A program made the position numbers and the translations under genes. A DNA stretch of 64,000 bases from Sipunculus nudus (taxonomy: Eukaryota > Annelida > Sipuncula > Golfingiida > Sipunculidae). Positions within the stretch are counted from its first letter, which is position 1, and each line of letters opens with the position of its first letter. Below, in pieces: positions 11,201 to 22,897 of this stretch. Under the pieces are notes generated by a model. The model was not told the origin of the DNA. It did no database searches and saw only the letters and a list, made by a program, of their open reading frames with translations. The DNA lies in the NCBI GenBank assembly GCA_026874595.1, contig CM049316.1, positions 41,681,695 to 41,745,694 on the forward strand, in the 5' to 3' direction.

Positions 11201-11500
11201 AAAGCATAATCAGAGTTTTAAGTATGCATTACTGTAAAGTTCTATATAGAGTATGCGTCTTATATTAGATCCTCCTTTATATGCCGAGCCTATATCAGCT
11301 GCACAACGATTGTTAATCTGTTGATCCAGTCCTGATCCTGGTACAGGAGAGCACCTTTTTTTCTGAAAGCATTGGGGGACAAGCTTTTCTCACAGAAAAT
11401 CGAATTTTCAGAAAATTGATCTGAGGTCAAGGGACAAGTTTGTAAGACAGTTAATGATTCATTTAACGCCATTTTACTGAGGTTACACTGTGTTTCTTTT
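8300..11500. other. AT-rich intergenic or intronic DNA, no gene seen
   Basis: I find no bounded exon here. AAAGGGGCCCAATCAC near 8297 looks like a repeat edge. A CCATGGTGAT direct repeat lies near 8990-9020. The stretch 10640-10830 is somewhat richer in G and C and open on both strands, but it has no splice signals that support a gene. Confidence 0.4.
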
Positions 11501-12639
11501 GGACCTACGTAATTCACCTAAAAAATACTGGAGAGCTTGATTTGTAAAGATCAGTCTTTTAGGATACATGTGTGAACTATTTTAACAAATTCACTGAGGA
11601 AAAGGTCAAATGATATCGCCATTGGTGTAGTTTCTTTAACTGCCTACAGGCAGCGCCTAAGCAGCACATGCAAAAAAAGTGGAAGGCAAGGGAATAAAAG
11701 GTTTTGAACGATCGTAGAGCCTACTCATTAAAATGGATAATTTATAATTTTCAGATCTAACGTAGGTTTAAATTTATTGAATTCCCTAGCTGATGTCTCG
11801 TATTTAATTTCATGACTTAGTTTTATAAGATCCTCTGTCTATTTGTTTCACATCTGGACAATAGCAGGCTTGTCACTACGGTCCAGCTGCCCAAGGATTG
11901 TCATCTTGTCATCAAAGCATAACAACAGTAGTTTCCTCTTCTTTGACTCCATACCTCTGACAAGTGACGGCAAGACAATTGTGTTTGACTAATGTTCTTC
12001 TTTACAGTAAAAGTGAAATGATGAATAAGCTGAATAACAGGGAGTTTAAGTAGATGCACAGTTGCTGTTGGGAATGAACTGCTCATTTGTATGCTTTGGC
12101 CTCGCACCTAAATCTGTTTGAGCACAAGCGATGTATGAATGATACGTCACCAATCAGTACAAACGAGATATGGTAGATAAGTGCTCCTGGATAAAATGCT
12201 CAGCTGCTTTTTGGGGGTATGGGGAGCCTAGCGTTGCGGGACTAGCTGTAGTTGTCACAACTTTGCCTGGCGACATAAGCCTAGAACTAATTAATTAAGG
12301 TCACCACTGTGCTTAAATACCTGACTGCAGGCCCTTGTGACTCGTAATTACAAAAAATCATTTGAGGTATTTACATGCTTGAAAAATATTTCGTAAATAC
12401 AAATAAATTCTGGGTTCCGATTTTAAATTTTGGAAAAAACAAATTTTCAGCAATTGGAAATACGGCACTCTACTGTATAATTAAGTGGTTCTTGATTTCT
12501 CTCACCCAAAATTGTATTCAGTATGGTTGTCCAACCATTTTGGACATGTGGATGATGTATGTTTCAGTATTTACTTGAATTTAAGTTTCTTGTTAGTGGG
12601 CAATAGATCTTACATTAATTATCCACAAGTTCAGCTATC

Positions 12640-12806
12640 CAGGGGTGTCAATACAGGGGTGGGGGGGGGGATATATCCTCCCCCCAATTTTTGTCCCCTG
12701 TTGGAACCATTTCTTGGTTTAATTTTCATATCCATTTCTGTTAATAAAAAAATGTCCCAACTTTGATTACTCTGTTACTCTGAGATATAACCCCCCCCCC
12801 CCCCTT
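12640..12806. repeat. G-run / C-run fold-back repeat
   Basis: A run of 10 G (12661-12670) followed by ATATAT faces, in inverted orientation, ATATAA followed by 14 C (12791-12804). The ends can fold back on each other. It sits just left of a gtaagtgt donor-like site at 12852, but an exon there is not supported. Confidence 0.4.
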
Positions 12807-12895
12807 GAAGATAATTGAAGCCACCAACTGCAGCTCTCAGAGTAGAGAGAGGTAAGTGTCTAAACATTTTCTGGAATCTTTTGGGTTAAACAAGG

Positions 12896-13332
12896 ATATA
12901 CTGTGGTTGGCTTCATATTCGTGAGGCTGAAATTTCGCGATTTCTCCATTTTGAACATTTTGTAAGGGTTTCATTTTCACGATATCACCAGAACCTATAT
13001 AAAATCTTTGTTAAAGCCATACCTGTTTGTATTATAAAATGAGAATAAGTCATGAGTTTGTGATATTCTACTCATATAACGATTGGCCCGTACACAACAC
13101 AGGAAGTTTAGTTCAAATTTTAAGGGAACGTCTCTATACCTGCATGGATGTAATTTATTATAAAATTTCTCACTGTTCTAACCTATTCACATTCAAGTAT
13201 TGGTTACATTAAACAAAAAGGACATACTTAATTTGGCAAATATTTCCCGAGGGTTTCATTTTCGCGATTATTCCCCATTCGCGAATATTGCGAAATTAAA
13301 ACCCTCGCGAACAAAAAGGCAACCACAGTATA
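12896..13332. mobile_element. MITE-like element with TATACTGTGGTTG terminal inverted repeats
   Basis: The left end TATACTGTGGTTGGC is matched by GGCAACCACAGTATA at the right end. Inside are GGGTTTCATTTT(C/T)(A/G)CGAT segments and several GCGAA / TTCGC palindromes. It is about 437 bp with no coding capacity. It retains more CpG than its flanks, which suggests a fairly recent insertion. Confidence 0.65.
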
Positions 13333-13615
13333 CTTGCCTGAATTGGATTAAATTTCAGGTATATGAAGCGTCAAACTTTTTTGTACAGTAACAAATTTTA
13401 TGTTTATGGTGACATTGTAGAAATGTTATTTTGTACTACTCTGTCCTATACATACTCTGTGCAAAAGTTATTGAATTGTGGAATCAGGAAATTAGGGTAG
13501 GTGTTCATAATATCCATAGAAAGGAAATTATGCATGAAAAATAATGAAGACAGAACACAGAAAGAACAATAAATTCACATTTTAAAAATTGTGTTTAATT
13601 ATCTGTGTGTCTCAG

Positions 13616-13797
13616 TGAATCAACTGTTGCATATATTAACATTGACAAAGCTGAGAAGTTTGTAACCAGGTCAGAGGCTTTCAGCAAAGAACACAAACCA
13701 TCTGGAGGTAAAAGGTCAATAATTATACCAGGAATTAGTTCCACTAGCATTGGGCATGCAATTCGCTCGTTAAAACCAGTCTTGGAGACTTTCACAG
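13616..13797 (+). CDS. Putative internal coding exon, unidentified plus-strand gene
   Basis: A strong acceptor (atctgtgtgtctcag) precedes 182 nt open in one frame, closed by the donor TTTCACAG|gtgaag; phase 2 in, phase 1 out. The 60 residues include VAYINIDKAEKFVTRSEAF, a basic GGKRS turn, IIIPGISSTSIGHAIRSLK and PVLETFT. This reads like a globular segment, but I recognise no domain. It could join in phase to the candidate exon at 29810-29971 (phase 1 in). The minus strand is open here too (13595-13816), so chance is possible. Confidence 0.35.
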
Positions 13798-13959
13798 GTG
13801 AAGGTAGCCAATGCATGGCCCAGATAGGCAGAAAAGTATTGTGCGTAGGTATTCCTTTTATTGTTTAGCCACACAGTATTTGATATCAGGAATGAGGCTG
13901 TTCATCATTGGTGCTGTCACCTACTCCTCTATATGTAAGACTGGTCTTACAGGCCACTT

Positions 13960-14200
13960 TCACAATAGCTTGAGACTTGCCACTTTTTGCTGGTGATCGG
14001 GGCAGGTCGGCTCTTGTGGGATGTAGTGCAACAATGTGTTTAGTAAGCTAGCCATTAAAGACTTGGCTCTTGTCAGAGCAGGGGAGACTGATTTACTGTT
14101 AATGGGATGTCAACCCAGCCACCGCCTCTGTCTGCTCCGCTGGACCTGCTGGTGTAGCACTCGACTCTTGTGAACAGGAAAGGTGAGAACAGTGATTCAT
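13960..14200. other. Non-repetitive, G+C-richer block
   Basis: Includes an acceptor-like gctcttgtcag near 14077 and a donor-like gtgaga near 14180. One frame between them is open but ends in TGA just before the donor, so I do not call an exon. It could be regulatory. Confidence 0.2.
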
Positions 14201-14799
14201 CTCATGTTGAATGGATTATGAAACAAGTCCTGGACATATGCTGCACACATGAAAATATATACCCTAAGTGAATTGAAATTTTAATTATAAGCTAAATATT
14301 CACGGATATCTTGATTTAAGTTTTAAAACACTGAAACTGTTAGGCTGAAATGTTGATATTACTTTGGTATATATTTGTTACCATCAACATTTCCCACCAC
14401 CTGGTTGCAGCCTTACTCATAAATTACTACATATATAATTATAGCTCACAGATTTGAGCAGGTCTAATTTAAAGGTTTCTGTAGCATCTGACCCTGTTTT
14501 TGTTTTTCAATTTATAAATGAGTCATATGAATTGCTGATTTGATTATCTCTTATTAGTTACTTTTACTAAGGTCCAATCGGGAAAAGTAAGACTTTCATG
14601 AGAATCAGCGATTTTTATAGAAGTTCAACCAGATGAGGCACTGTGGTGCAACACTGAGGTCCTCATTGGAAGCTTTTGTTTAAGACATTAAGGACCATGC
14701 AATAAACTCATGCCAAAGTACATGATCTCAGTTTTATTAGATGTGTGACTAGTTACATGGAGTTGATTGAAAAAGAGACTTATATATGGTTTAAATAAT

Positions 14800-15430
14800 T
14801 GTGTGAGTGTTGACATGTAGGAATTTGGAACAGACTTATAGATAGTTAGAAATTGGGACACTGTTGATATGTTTTCTTGAATAGAGACATTGTTAGAATG
14901 TGGACACTCAGTATTGAAATGCATGCAGCGACTTGGAAGAGACTTATGGTTAAAAATGTTTGCACTTAGTATTAAAATGTAGGGACTTGGAACGGACTTA
15001 TACTTGGAGATTAGGACATTTAGTGTTGATATGTAACAAATTTGGACTGACTTATCGTTAGATATTGGGACACTTAGTAGTGATATGCAAAAGCTACATA
15101 CAGACTTATTGTCAGAAACTTGGACACATAGTGTTGATATGTAGTAACATAAGAGAGACTTATTGTGAGAAATTGGGACACTTAGTATTGATATGTAGCA
15201 ACTTTAGAGACTTGTAGTTAGAAAGTGGAACACTTAGTTTTGATATGTAGAAACTTTGGACAGACTTACCATTAGAAATTGGGACACTTAGTATTGATAT
15301 GTAGCAACTTTAGACAGACTTGTGGAAAGAAATTGGAACTCTTAGTGTTGAAATGTAGAAACGTTGGACAGATTATAGTCAGAGGTTTTGACACTTAGTG
15401 TTGATATGTTGAGATTCAGAACAGCCCTTT
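14800..15430. repeat. Degenerate minisatellite, 50-60-bp unit, about 11-12 copies
   Basis: Each unit carries GACTTAT..TTAGAAATTGGGACA followed by CTTAGTATTGATATGTAG and a short linker. The TTGATATGTAG landmark recurs near 15133, 15189, 15240, 15294, 15349 and 15403, and in more diverged form back to about 14811. Copies differ by substitutions and small indels. Confidence 0.8.
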
Positions 15431-15939
15431 TGTTGAGAGGTCAGGATTTGTGGTAAAGTGATAAGCTGTTTGCTTAATTAGTGCAGGAATTTGATTGATA
15501 TTGAGGAGAATAGTTGGACAGACTGGATATATCAGACAAGGTTACCAGTCTGGTAGTTTAGTATTTGATCGGTAGGGTTTAACTGGTAGACTTATGGTAG
15601 TTTTATAGAATCACGGTATATGCATTATGCTTTATTGGTACAGGTTTTCTATTGGATATCATCAGTAATTGGTACTAGGTCATTAATGGATACTGTGGTT
15701 GCATTTTTGTTCATAAGAGTTTTACCTCATCATTGATGGGAATTCAAAAGGCAAGAGATTGATATTATTAATGAAAATAAATCATGTATGTTACCCGTAA
15801 CTAAAAAAAACTGACAAATTATATACCCAAAACCAAAAGTTATTTCTAATCACTCAGTGTTTCCCTCAGTCCCCATCAGTTTTGCTTCCATATTATTTAA
15901 TAAAATATATTTAAATGAAAATTTTGATGGATAAACTCT

Positions 15940-16045
15940 GTGTAGGTTATTGTATGGGGAGATCATGAAAATGGAACCTTAGGGAAAAACTATAAGAGTG
16001 AAAATCACAATATTTAACTCTGCAAATATGAATTTAGGCCAACCA
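15940..16045. repeat. Fragment of dispersed element (second copy near 48305-48410)
   Basis: Shares GAAAATGGAACCTT, a GTGAAAATCACAA / GTGCAAATCGCAA segment and TTAAC(T/C)CTGCAA(A/G)TATG in the same order with 48305-48410. Probably the remains of an inverted-repeat element. Confidence 0.5.
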
Positions 16046-16094
16046 TAAAATTGTGTGGCCTTGTATAGATTCTTTATTAGTTATCTTTATGGTT

Positions 16095-17385
16095 TATATA
16101 TATGGTGTCTTTTTTTGATATCATTGGGTTTTATGTCTGTTCTCTCTTAGATATCACTGAATTTTAATTTGTACTTAGTATTTGTTGGATTTCATTCAGT
16201 TTTGGTTTTGGCTTATTATTATATATGACTAGATTTTGTAGGTAATTTTTTTTTATATCATTGGCATTTGTATTTACTTTCTTAAGTTTCCTTCTGGATA
16301 ATTCTAAGAACATTATAACATGCCTAAGCATTTAAGTAGGTCAATTGTGTTTATTGTTTATCTGTCCTTCTGTATGAGCTTGTGATAAATAAAAGGTGTG
16401 AAATGAAACTTAAATGCAATAATTGAAATTAGTCAGTTAGTGTATGCCTGATTCAGTGACCAATTAGTGACAATCTTTGATTCAGTGCATCAGGTGTTTG
16501 ATGCCTTATTACAGCCCTGTAGCTTTTGTCTGTACATTGTTGCATACCATTTTGTTTTGTGTCTGTTCTTCATTAAATGTCATTGGGATTACTACCTGAC
16601 ATTATTTGGTTTGGTACCCATTTTCCATTAAACATCAGTGTGCTTGGTGTTATAGGTCTATATCAGATACCCTTGGGTATCACTAGCACATATAACCTAT
16701 CTTATGTTGATTCAGGTTTGGGTGACTTTGTCTGGGACAGTTTTCCAAGGGCTGAGTTTGGACCAAGCTGGATTTTCAGTGGGCATTGCTGGATACACTT
16801 GCATACTGGTAGTTTATGATAGATGGTGCTAATAAATGAACCCCCTTAGGACATACTTGGCATCATTTCTGACAGTGCAAGACCAATAATGGGTATTTCT
16901 GAGGTATGGCCACAGAGAAGTTGTGTGCCAGCACCATCATATATAATTCAGCTTAGACTATGTAGTATTCTTATCACTCTTTGTTGTATATGATAAGTGG
17001 TATCCTCTCTTTTGAGGATATCATTGCTGAGATCTGTATCCTAAGACAGTTTCCACCTTTTAACTGGTGGTCACTCAGTAGTCTTGTTGCTGGACTACTG
17101 GGTCTTTGTTGTATACTTGGTGGCTTTTATATGTCATGGGATTTCATGTGTGGTCCTTGTAGGATATAAATAGGTATTGTACTGACTTTTGCTGGGATAT
17201 CATGGAGGTTTGTGCCAGATACCATTCCTTGGGCCTGGTACTTCGATTTTGTTGGATATATCTGGGCTTTAATGTCATGGGACTTTATTTGTCCTCTTTC
17301 TTGGATATCACTAGATGTTGTACTGACTTTTGATGGGATATCATGGAGGTTGCTTCCTGCATTTTTAACAGACTTACCCATCAAA
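16095..17385. repeat. Long degenerate array marked by GGATATCA(T/C)
   Basis: GATATCATT/GATATCACT landmarks followed by TTTGG / TTTATGTC text recur irregularly across 1.3 kb (for example near 16117, 16150, 16190, 16253, 17022, 17199, 17303 and 17336). The right end is more regular: TTTTG(A/C)TGGGATATCATGGAGG occurs twice. Open frames on both strands at 17127-17462 come from the repeat. It looks like an old, heavily mutated minisatellite. Confidence 0.6.
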
Positions 17386-18722
17386 TTGAACAGGAAATAG
17401 ATAGATCCAAAAATATGAGAACACCAGATAACTTGCCTATGACAAAGATATAAAGTTTTCAATTAAAAGAATGTGTTTTGTAGATTAACAGTTTGACTCC
17501 ACATGAAATGTCGCAGACATGTTTTATTAATAGGTTTACAGCATGCATTGATGCCATAACATTACAATCTGTTGGTGTGATGTATTATCATACAAAAAGA
17601 CTAACTATTTAAAGCAGCCAATTATCACCTATATTTACATAAATCACAAACACAAGTCAACACCATGTGATGAAAAATGATGTAAAATTACAGGAAACAG
17701 TTTAACACGAAAAATGACAAGGGACCTCTACATCCTTAGAGCTTTGATGATCAACAGCATCACTGTAATAAACATGTAAATACATGGTGATACCTCAGGT
17801 TGTTTTAATTTGAAGGATTGTCAGTATTAACTAATATCAGTGTTTTTCTGAATTATCAAATTATATATCTCATTACAATGAAAATACTAATGGAGCATAA
17901 ATACTAATGTAATTACATTGTATGGTCTTTGGCCAGAATTAACAATGTGTTACCTATATAATTGGGCCAATTTGTGTATAAGTAAATTAACTTACAGATT
18001 TATGGTGTTGATAATTGTGAATATCACATTTTGTCGGCTGATTAAGCTTCATAATAACAGTACTTACTATTGCCAGATATAAACAATGTGCATTGTGACT
18101 GCAGCCTTGGATTATATGTGTAATTTATATGTAAAATCATTAATGTTCATCATCATGTTGACAGAGGCATGCACAGTTTGGTGTCATCACACATAAGTTT
18201 GCATGTATCATCATCAAAATTCTCTGTGATGTCACTTACAAGGGCTTGAAATTAATGTTGGATCACTATAACTGGCCAGTAATTTTAAGGAAAAATCTGT
18301 CAAAATTTTGTTATCTTTTGTTAGTTTTGTCCCTTTTGGCTGAGAAATATTTTTAGCTCAGCTGACTGTTAAGTCATCTGAGCTATAATGATCACTCTTT
18401 GTCCGTTGGCCATCTGGCCGTTAACAAGGCACAAATTGTAACAGCTGGACCTGGAATCTTCTTACTTTACTTTCAAAGAGGTCCATGAAAAATCTCCTTG
18501 GAAACCTTGAATTATGTCTCTGTTGCCCATATTCTTCAAGCTATGGGGCTGTTAAGTACCCCCCCCCCCCCCAGAATAATGAAAAATTTGATACAAAAGC
18601 TCAAGTATCTGAACATTTAATGCATTGATCACCATGATTTCTTGCATTGATATTGATCATGGAGAGTACCATCAGTTTCTGCAGACTGGTGGCGCCACCT
18701 GTATTTTTTCAATTTTTAACGA

Positions 18723-19603
18723 TTTTTAGCTCAGCTGACTATAAGTCATCTGAGCTATAGTCGTGGTCCATTGTCCGTCGTCCGTCCGTCTGTCCGTCCG
18801 TCCGTCCGTCCGTAGATGTGGCACGTTTTGAAACCGTAAGACCTAGGAATCCGAAATTCAGCATAATGTTAGATGTCCCATAGATCTCCTACCAAGCCGA
18901 AAACTGGGTCTTTGCGACTTCGTTCTTTTGAGAAATTAAGGAAAAACCTCAATTTTTTATTAAAATCCTATTTTCACACTTTAATATCAAATATCACCTA
19001 ATATCAAAACCACTCATCTGTTTTTCCTCATATTTACCATAAATATTCCTCTATATAGTTCCTATGTACATGCCAGAAATTAAGTCTGTAAAATATAAAT
19101 TCTTTAAGTTATGGGCCCAAACATAATGGACTTTGTAAAAAAACAGGAAAAATAATAACTGACTTAACATGAAAAATTTTGAAACTAGAGTCTATTTTCT
19201 CAAGTATATAACTATGTTTAATTAAGATTCAATTGTTTACCCAAAATTAGATCTGAATTTTGTAAATTTTTTTTAAGTTATTAGCATAAAAAAAAATCAG
19301 TACCTTAAATTTTGCCCAACTTTGACCATGGCACGTTTTTTTCCTGTAAGCACCATTGATTTAATTTTCACAGCATGTAAACATAAATATTTAGTTTGTC
19401 TAAATTTGAAATTTGAAAATAAAAGCTTGAAAATTAAGCTAGTTATTGATTTTTTTTTCTGTAGTCACTTGCTTTGATTACAGATGCAGGGTCCCACTCC
19501 AGATCACTGGAAGTCAGCTATACCAGGGTTTCTGATTTGTTACAGTCACTGGGGGAGATCCCCTGCTGTGACAGGTGTACAGTTATTCTCATATCAACCC
19601 CCG

Positions 19604-19639
<36 letters not shown>

Positions 19640-20643
19640 CAAACCCAACCCACCAAATGTTATGCAGTAATTCTTATTGTTTTCACTGTATCTCCTTAAT
19701 TGTAATGCTGTTACCACTCTGATATGCAAAAACTTTCCTTGAAAAAATAATTCAAGGTGTAATCCAGAAGATACAATGTTGTGTAATGTAGCAATTTTAA
19801 AGAAATCAATTTTCTTTTAAATGATTTTAACCAAAAAAATGAACCCATCAGTATGCTTAAATTATTATAAAATATGAAGCACATTATGGATAAATAAAGA
19901 CACAATTAAAAATTGTGAAATCTAAATCAAGTATTATTTTTAGATATTTATTGTTTTGCAGATTTAAAAGATATATTTTTGTGGTAAAAAATAAATAAAC
20001 ATGTGTATGCATGATGTGGTGTTATCTGACAAGATTGAGATTTATGATGATGCAATTGAGAATTATGAATCAACTTTTATATTCAGATATATATGTTAAA
20101 TTGGAAATGTATAGAAATATAAACTTGAATTAGAAAATAATTGATGTGATAAAAAAATGAGGATTTAATACAAACATTTGTTCATTATTTTCCTGCCTCA
20201 GCAGAATTTGAGATCAGGCTTTGTTTGCCCTGTTTTATGTTGTTAATAAGCTATATTTCAACTGTTTACATTTCATTGAAAAAAATACATATATATTTAA
20301 TAATATATATTATACAAAAAAATAGATTCAATTGAACAAATGTGTAAACTACTGAAATGTCAACAGTTAATCCAAAAACCAACTAATGATCATGGTTATA
20401 GTACAGATCATTTGTTCACAAACTGCTCACATGCTCTAGTTTCAACATTAGGAAACACATGGTCAGGTCACGAAATATTTTTTACAACAATTTCTTGCTC
20501 ATCAATACAAACCAATCATATAAACCAACCATGGCCTTTATTACCTCTTCCTCTTAAACTTTATCTCCATTAGATATTATTTTAGATTTTTACCTTCAAG
20601 GTTAACGTCAGCTGAGCACAGTGACCCATAGGTCCCTTGTTTT
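18723..20643 (+). mobile_element. Family-B interspersed element, complete, nested in family A
   Basis: Starts TTTTTAGCTCAGCTGACT with a head hairpin, then a (CCGT)n tract (18777-18813) and GTAGATGTGGCACGTTTTG. Ends AACGTCAGCTGAGC...GACCCATAGGTCCCTTGTTT. Head and tail are defined independently by the interruption of family A. About 1.9 kb, no transposase, AT-rich interior. The related copy at 44267-46902 has the same ends. The head hairpin, and the short hairpin near the tail (GACCCATAGGTC), recall rolling-circle elements, but the 3' end is not CTRR, so the class stays open. Confidence 0.75.
19604..19638. repeat. Poly-C tract of about 35 C
   Basis: An almost pure C run inside the family-B element. 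Its length may be uncertain in the assembly. Open frames through it encode only poly-Pro. Confidence 0.8.
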
Positions 20644-21344
20644 ACTCTATTTTTGAGACCTTAAAAGATGTGGTGATCTGTTAACAGGGCACAAATCATA
20701 ATCGCTGGACCTGGAATCTTCTCACTTTACATCCTGAGAGTTCTATGAAAAGTCTCCTAGGAAACCTAAAATAAGGTCTCTGTTATCTATATTCTTTAAG
20801 CTATGAGGCTCCAAAGTAACCCCCAGAATAATGAAAAATTTGATACAAAAGCTCAAGTATCTGAACAACATATGCATTGATCACCATGATTCTTTGCATG
20901 GATATTGATCATCGAGTGTTTCATCAGTTTTTGCAGACTGGTGGTGCAACCATTTTTTTTTTATTTTTTATGATTTTTTTTTCTCTATTTTAGAAACCTT
21001 AAAAAATGCGATTATCTGTAACAGGGCACAAATCATAACGACTGAATATGGTGCCACCTGTATTTTTCAATTTTTTACAATTTTTTTCTCTATTTTTGAG
21101 ACTTTTAAGGATGCTGTCATCTGTTAACATGGCACCAATTGTAACAACTGGACCTAGAATCTTCATTCTTGTCATGCAAGGAGGCCCATGAAAAGTGTGT
21201 TGAAACCTGAAATTAGGTCTCTGTTTCCCATATTCTTCAAGCTATAGGACTCCGAAGTATCCCTCAGAATAATGGACAATTTGATACAAAAGCTGAAGTC
21301 TCAGGACTACAAATTTTATCCTAAAAATATTTGGCAAAGAAGGG

Positions 21345-22520
21345 GGGCTGTCTTATATACGAGTACAGGTTTTTCAGCGTCCTCAGGGCTGCAAAGTATT
21401 ATTTACGGCAATCAGCATTATTACGTCGGTCAAACTGGGCGGCATGAATATCGGTGATCATGTCCGTATGGTGGTAATGTACACTCAATAAAGAACATAA
21501 CAGTGCATTGTTTTTGTTTAAATTTATCGTTTATACATCAGATTTACATGCGCACATAGTTAAATAATTGATAAGAAAAGGTTTGCCCTTGCCGCACTGA
21601 CACAGGAATTTTAACGGAATCAATATATGAAAGCCCTTCTGACAGTAGAGCCAGTGATTTCCCGTGATCGCGGACGGAATCGGGGAACTGACAGACCGAA
21701 AAGGAATTCCAAATCCTGAAAATATATAAGTTTTAAAGTATATTTTGCCAAAAATATCATGGCAATTCACTTTAAACAGGTACGCAGTGATATAATTGTT
21801 GGTGCCGCTATCAGCTTGGGGGGCTTACCCATGAACTCAATATCCAAGAAAACAGCGCTCGCGCAAGGGATGCTGGGAACTTGCTAATGCCATCCAGTAG
21901 CACGTAATATGCATATTAATACAAGGATGAATTTTTTCATATGGTGCCGTATTTACCGCGTAAAATGTTCACGAGTCCAGTGAATGCGGATGCTGTCAGC
22001 TGGCTTGCACACTGACATACACGGAGACTCGCACATGGCACTTCGATTACAAGACAACCAGTAGCGCGTTATAATTATAAATATGAAGCGGCCTTTCCTC
22101 AGGTGCCGCGAAATTCACTGTTTGTCAAGCTTGTAATATTGGACTACGGCAAGAAATGAATGTATTATTATGGGTCATCAAAGTTCAAGAAAGGGACCGA
22201 GTTTCCACGGGATATAAATATGACGAATTTCCTCACAATTTTATACAGAAACTCCGGATTTGGTGCGTATATCCTCTTGGGAATTGATCTTTTAAATCGT
22301 AATCGAATGGAAACCCTGGTTTCTACAAGGTAGCATTGAACTTGCACACAGTTAAATGTCGTAAATTGTAGTTCACGAAAGTCCTACTGGGTCATTACCT
22401 AATTACGTTTTTCCTTCCTCACTGGTACAGCGGAATAAATCCGAACCTGACCAACGTTGTTTACGCAAACGTGATATATATTGTGGGAAAATTTGGTGAA
22501 TGTTACATGGGTGTGGACAG
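21345..22520. promoter_or_regulatory. CpG-retaining promoter-like island
   Basis: CpG occurs roughly 45-50 times in about 1.15 kb, several-fold denser than most of the window, at only moderate G+C. It is not tandemly repeated. It contains GCGCTCGCGCAAGGGATGCTGGGA near 21858 (in two parts: an NRF1-like GCGCTCGCGC and a ZNF143/SBS-like GATGCTGGGAA) and a TATA-like TTATAATTATAAATATG near 22068. On the minus strand a first-exon-like donor TTCATGG|gtaagc lies at 21829. Together these suggest a transcription start region, possibly divergent. No first coding exon is identified on either side. Confidence 0.45.
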
Positions 22521-22897
22521 GCCAGGAAAATGTAATTTTCTATAGTTTAAGATCAACATGCAATAATAAATGAGGAAGCCTAGTTAAGTAGAGCATCATG
22601 AAAGCCTTGGTTTCTTGCGCTGTCACTTGTCTACCTTAAGCCACTTGTGGAGTTGGACGCTGATATGCAGTGGGTGTTTGGGGTGATCTCCCTCAAATTA
22701 TGCAGAAGACTTAGATTTCTTTGAAATAAATTTAATTATCTTTTTTAAAGAGGAAGGTGTCAATGCCCTGTAATGCACATTCTCTTGACATGTTAATTCT
22801 TAGTGGGTGCCATCTCCTTGTTAGTTCACTCTGTGAACTTATGCCATGGCGCAGCGTCCGCCGTCCACTGTCCACTGTCAACTGTCCACCTTCCACC

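Larger units (their letters stand above)
18350..21300 (+). mobile_element. Family-A interspersed element, split by a nested insertion
   Basis: The head TTTTTAGCTCAGCTGAC...AGTCATCTGAGCT forms a hairpin with one mismatch. It is followed by GTTAACAAGGCACAAATTG and GGACCTGGAATCTTCT text, a poly-C run, and CAGACTGGTGGCGCCACCTG. The sequence breaks at about 18722 and resumes at about 20644 with CTCTATTTTTGAGACC. Partial internal tandem units follow near 20650, 20990 and 21090. The right end merges into other repeat-like DNA near 21300 and no tail is seen. An uninterrupted copy lies at 61704-62395. Non-coding; the transposon class is not determined. Confidence 0.75.

Noticed and set aside
14077-14180. 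Plus-strand exon between gctcttgtcag and gtgaga
   Set aside because: The only open frame meets TGA just before the donor. The other two frames close earlier.
17127-17462. 111-codon minus-strand open frame
   Set aside because: It falls within the GGATATCAY degenerate array, and the repeated peptide motifs simply reflect the DNA repeat.
19474-19722. Plus-strand open frames with a poly-Pro core
   Set aside because: They translate the poly-C tract inside the family-B element.
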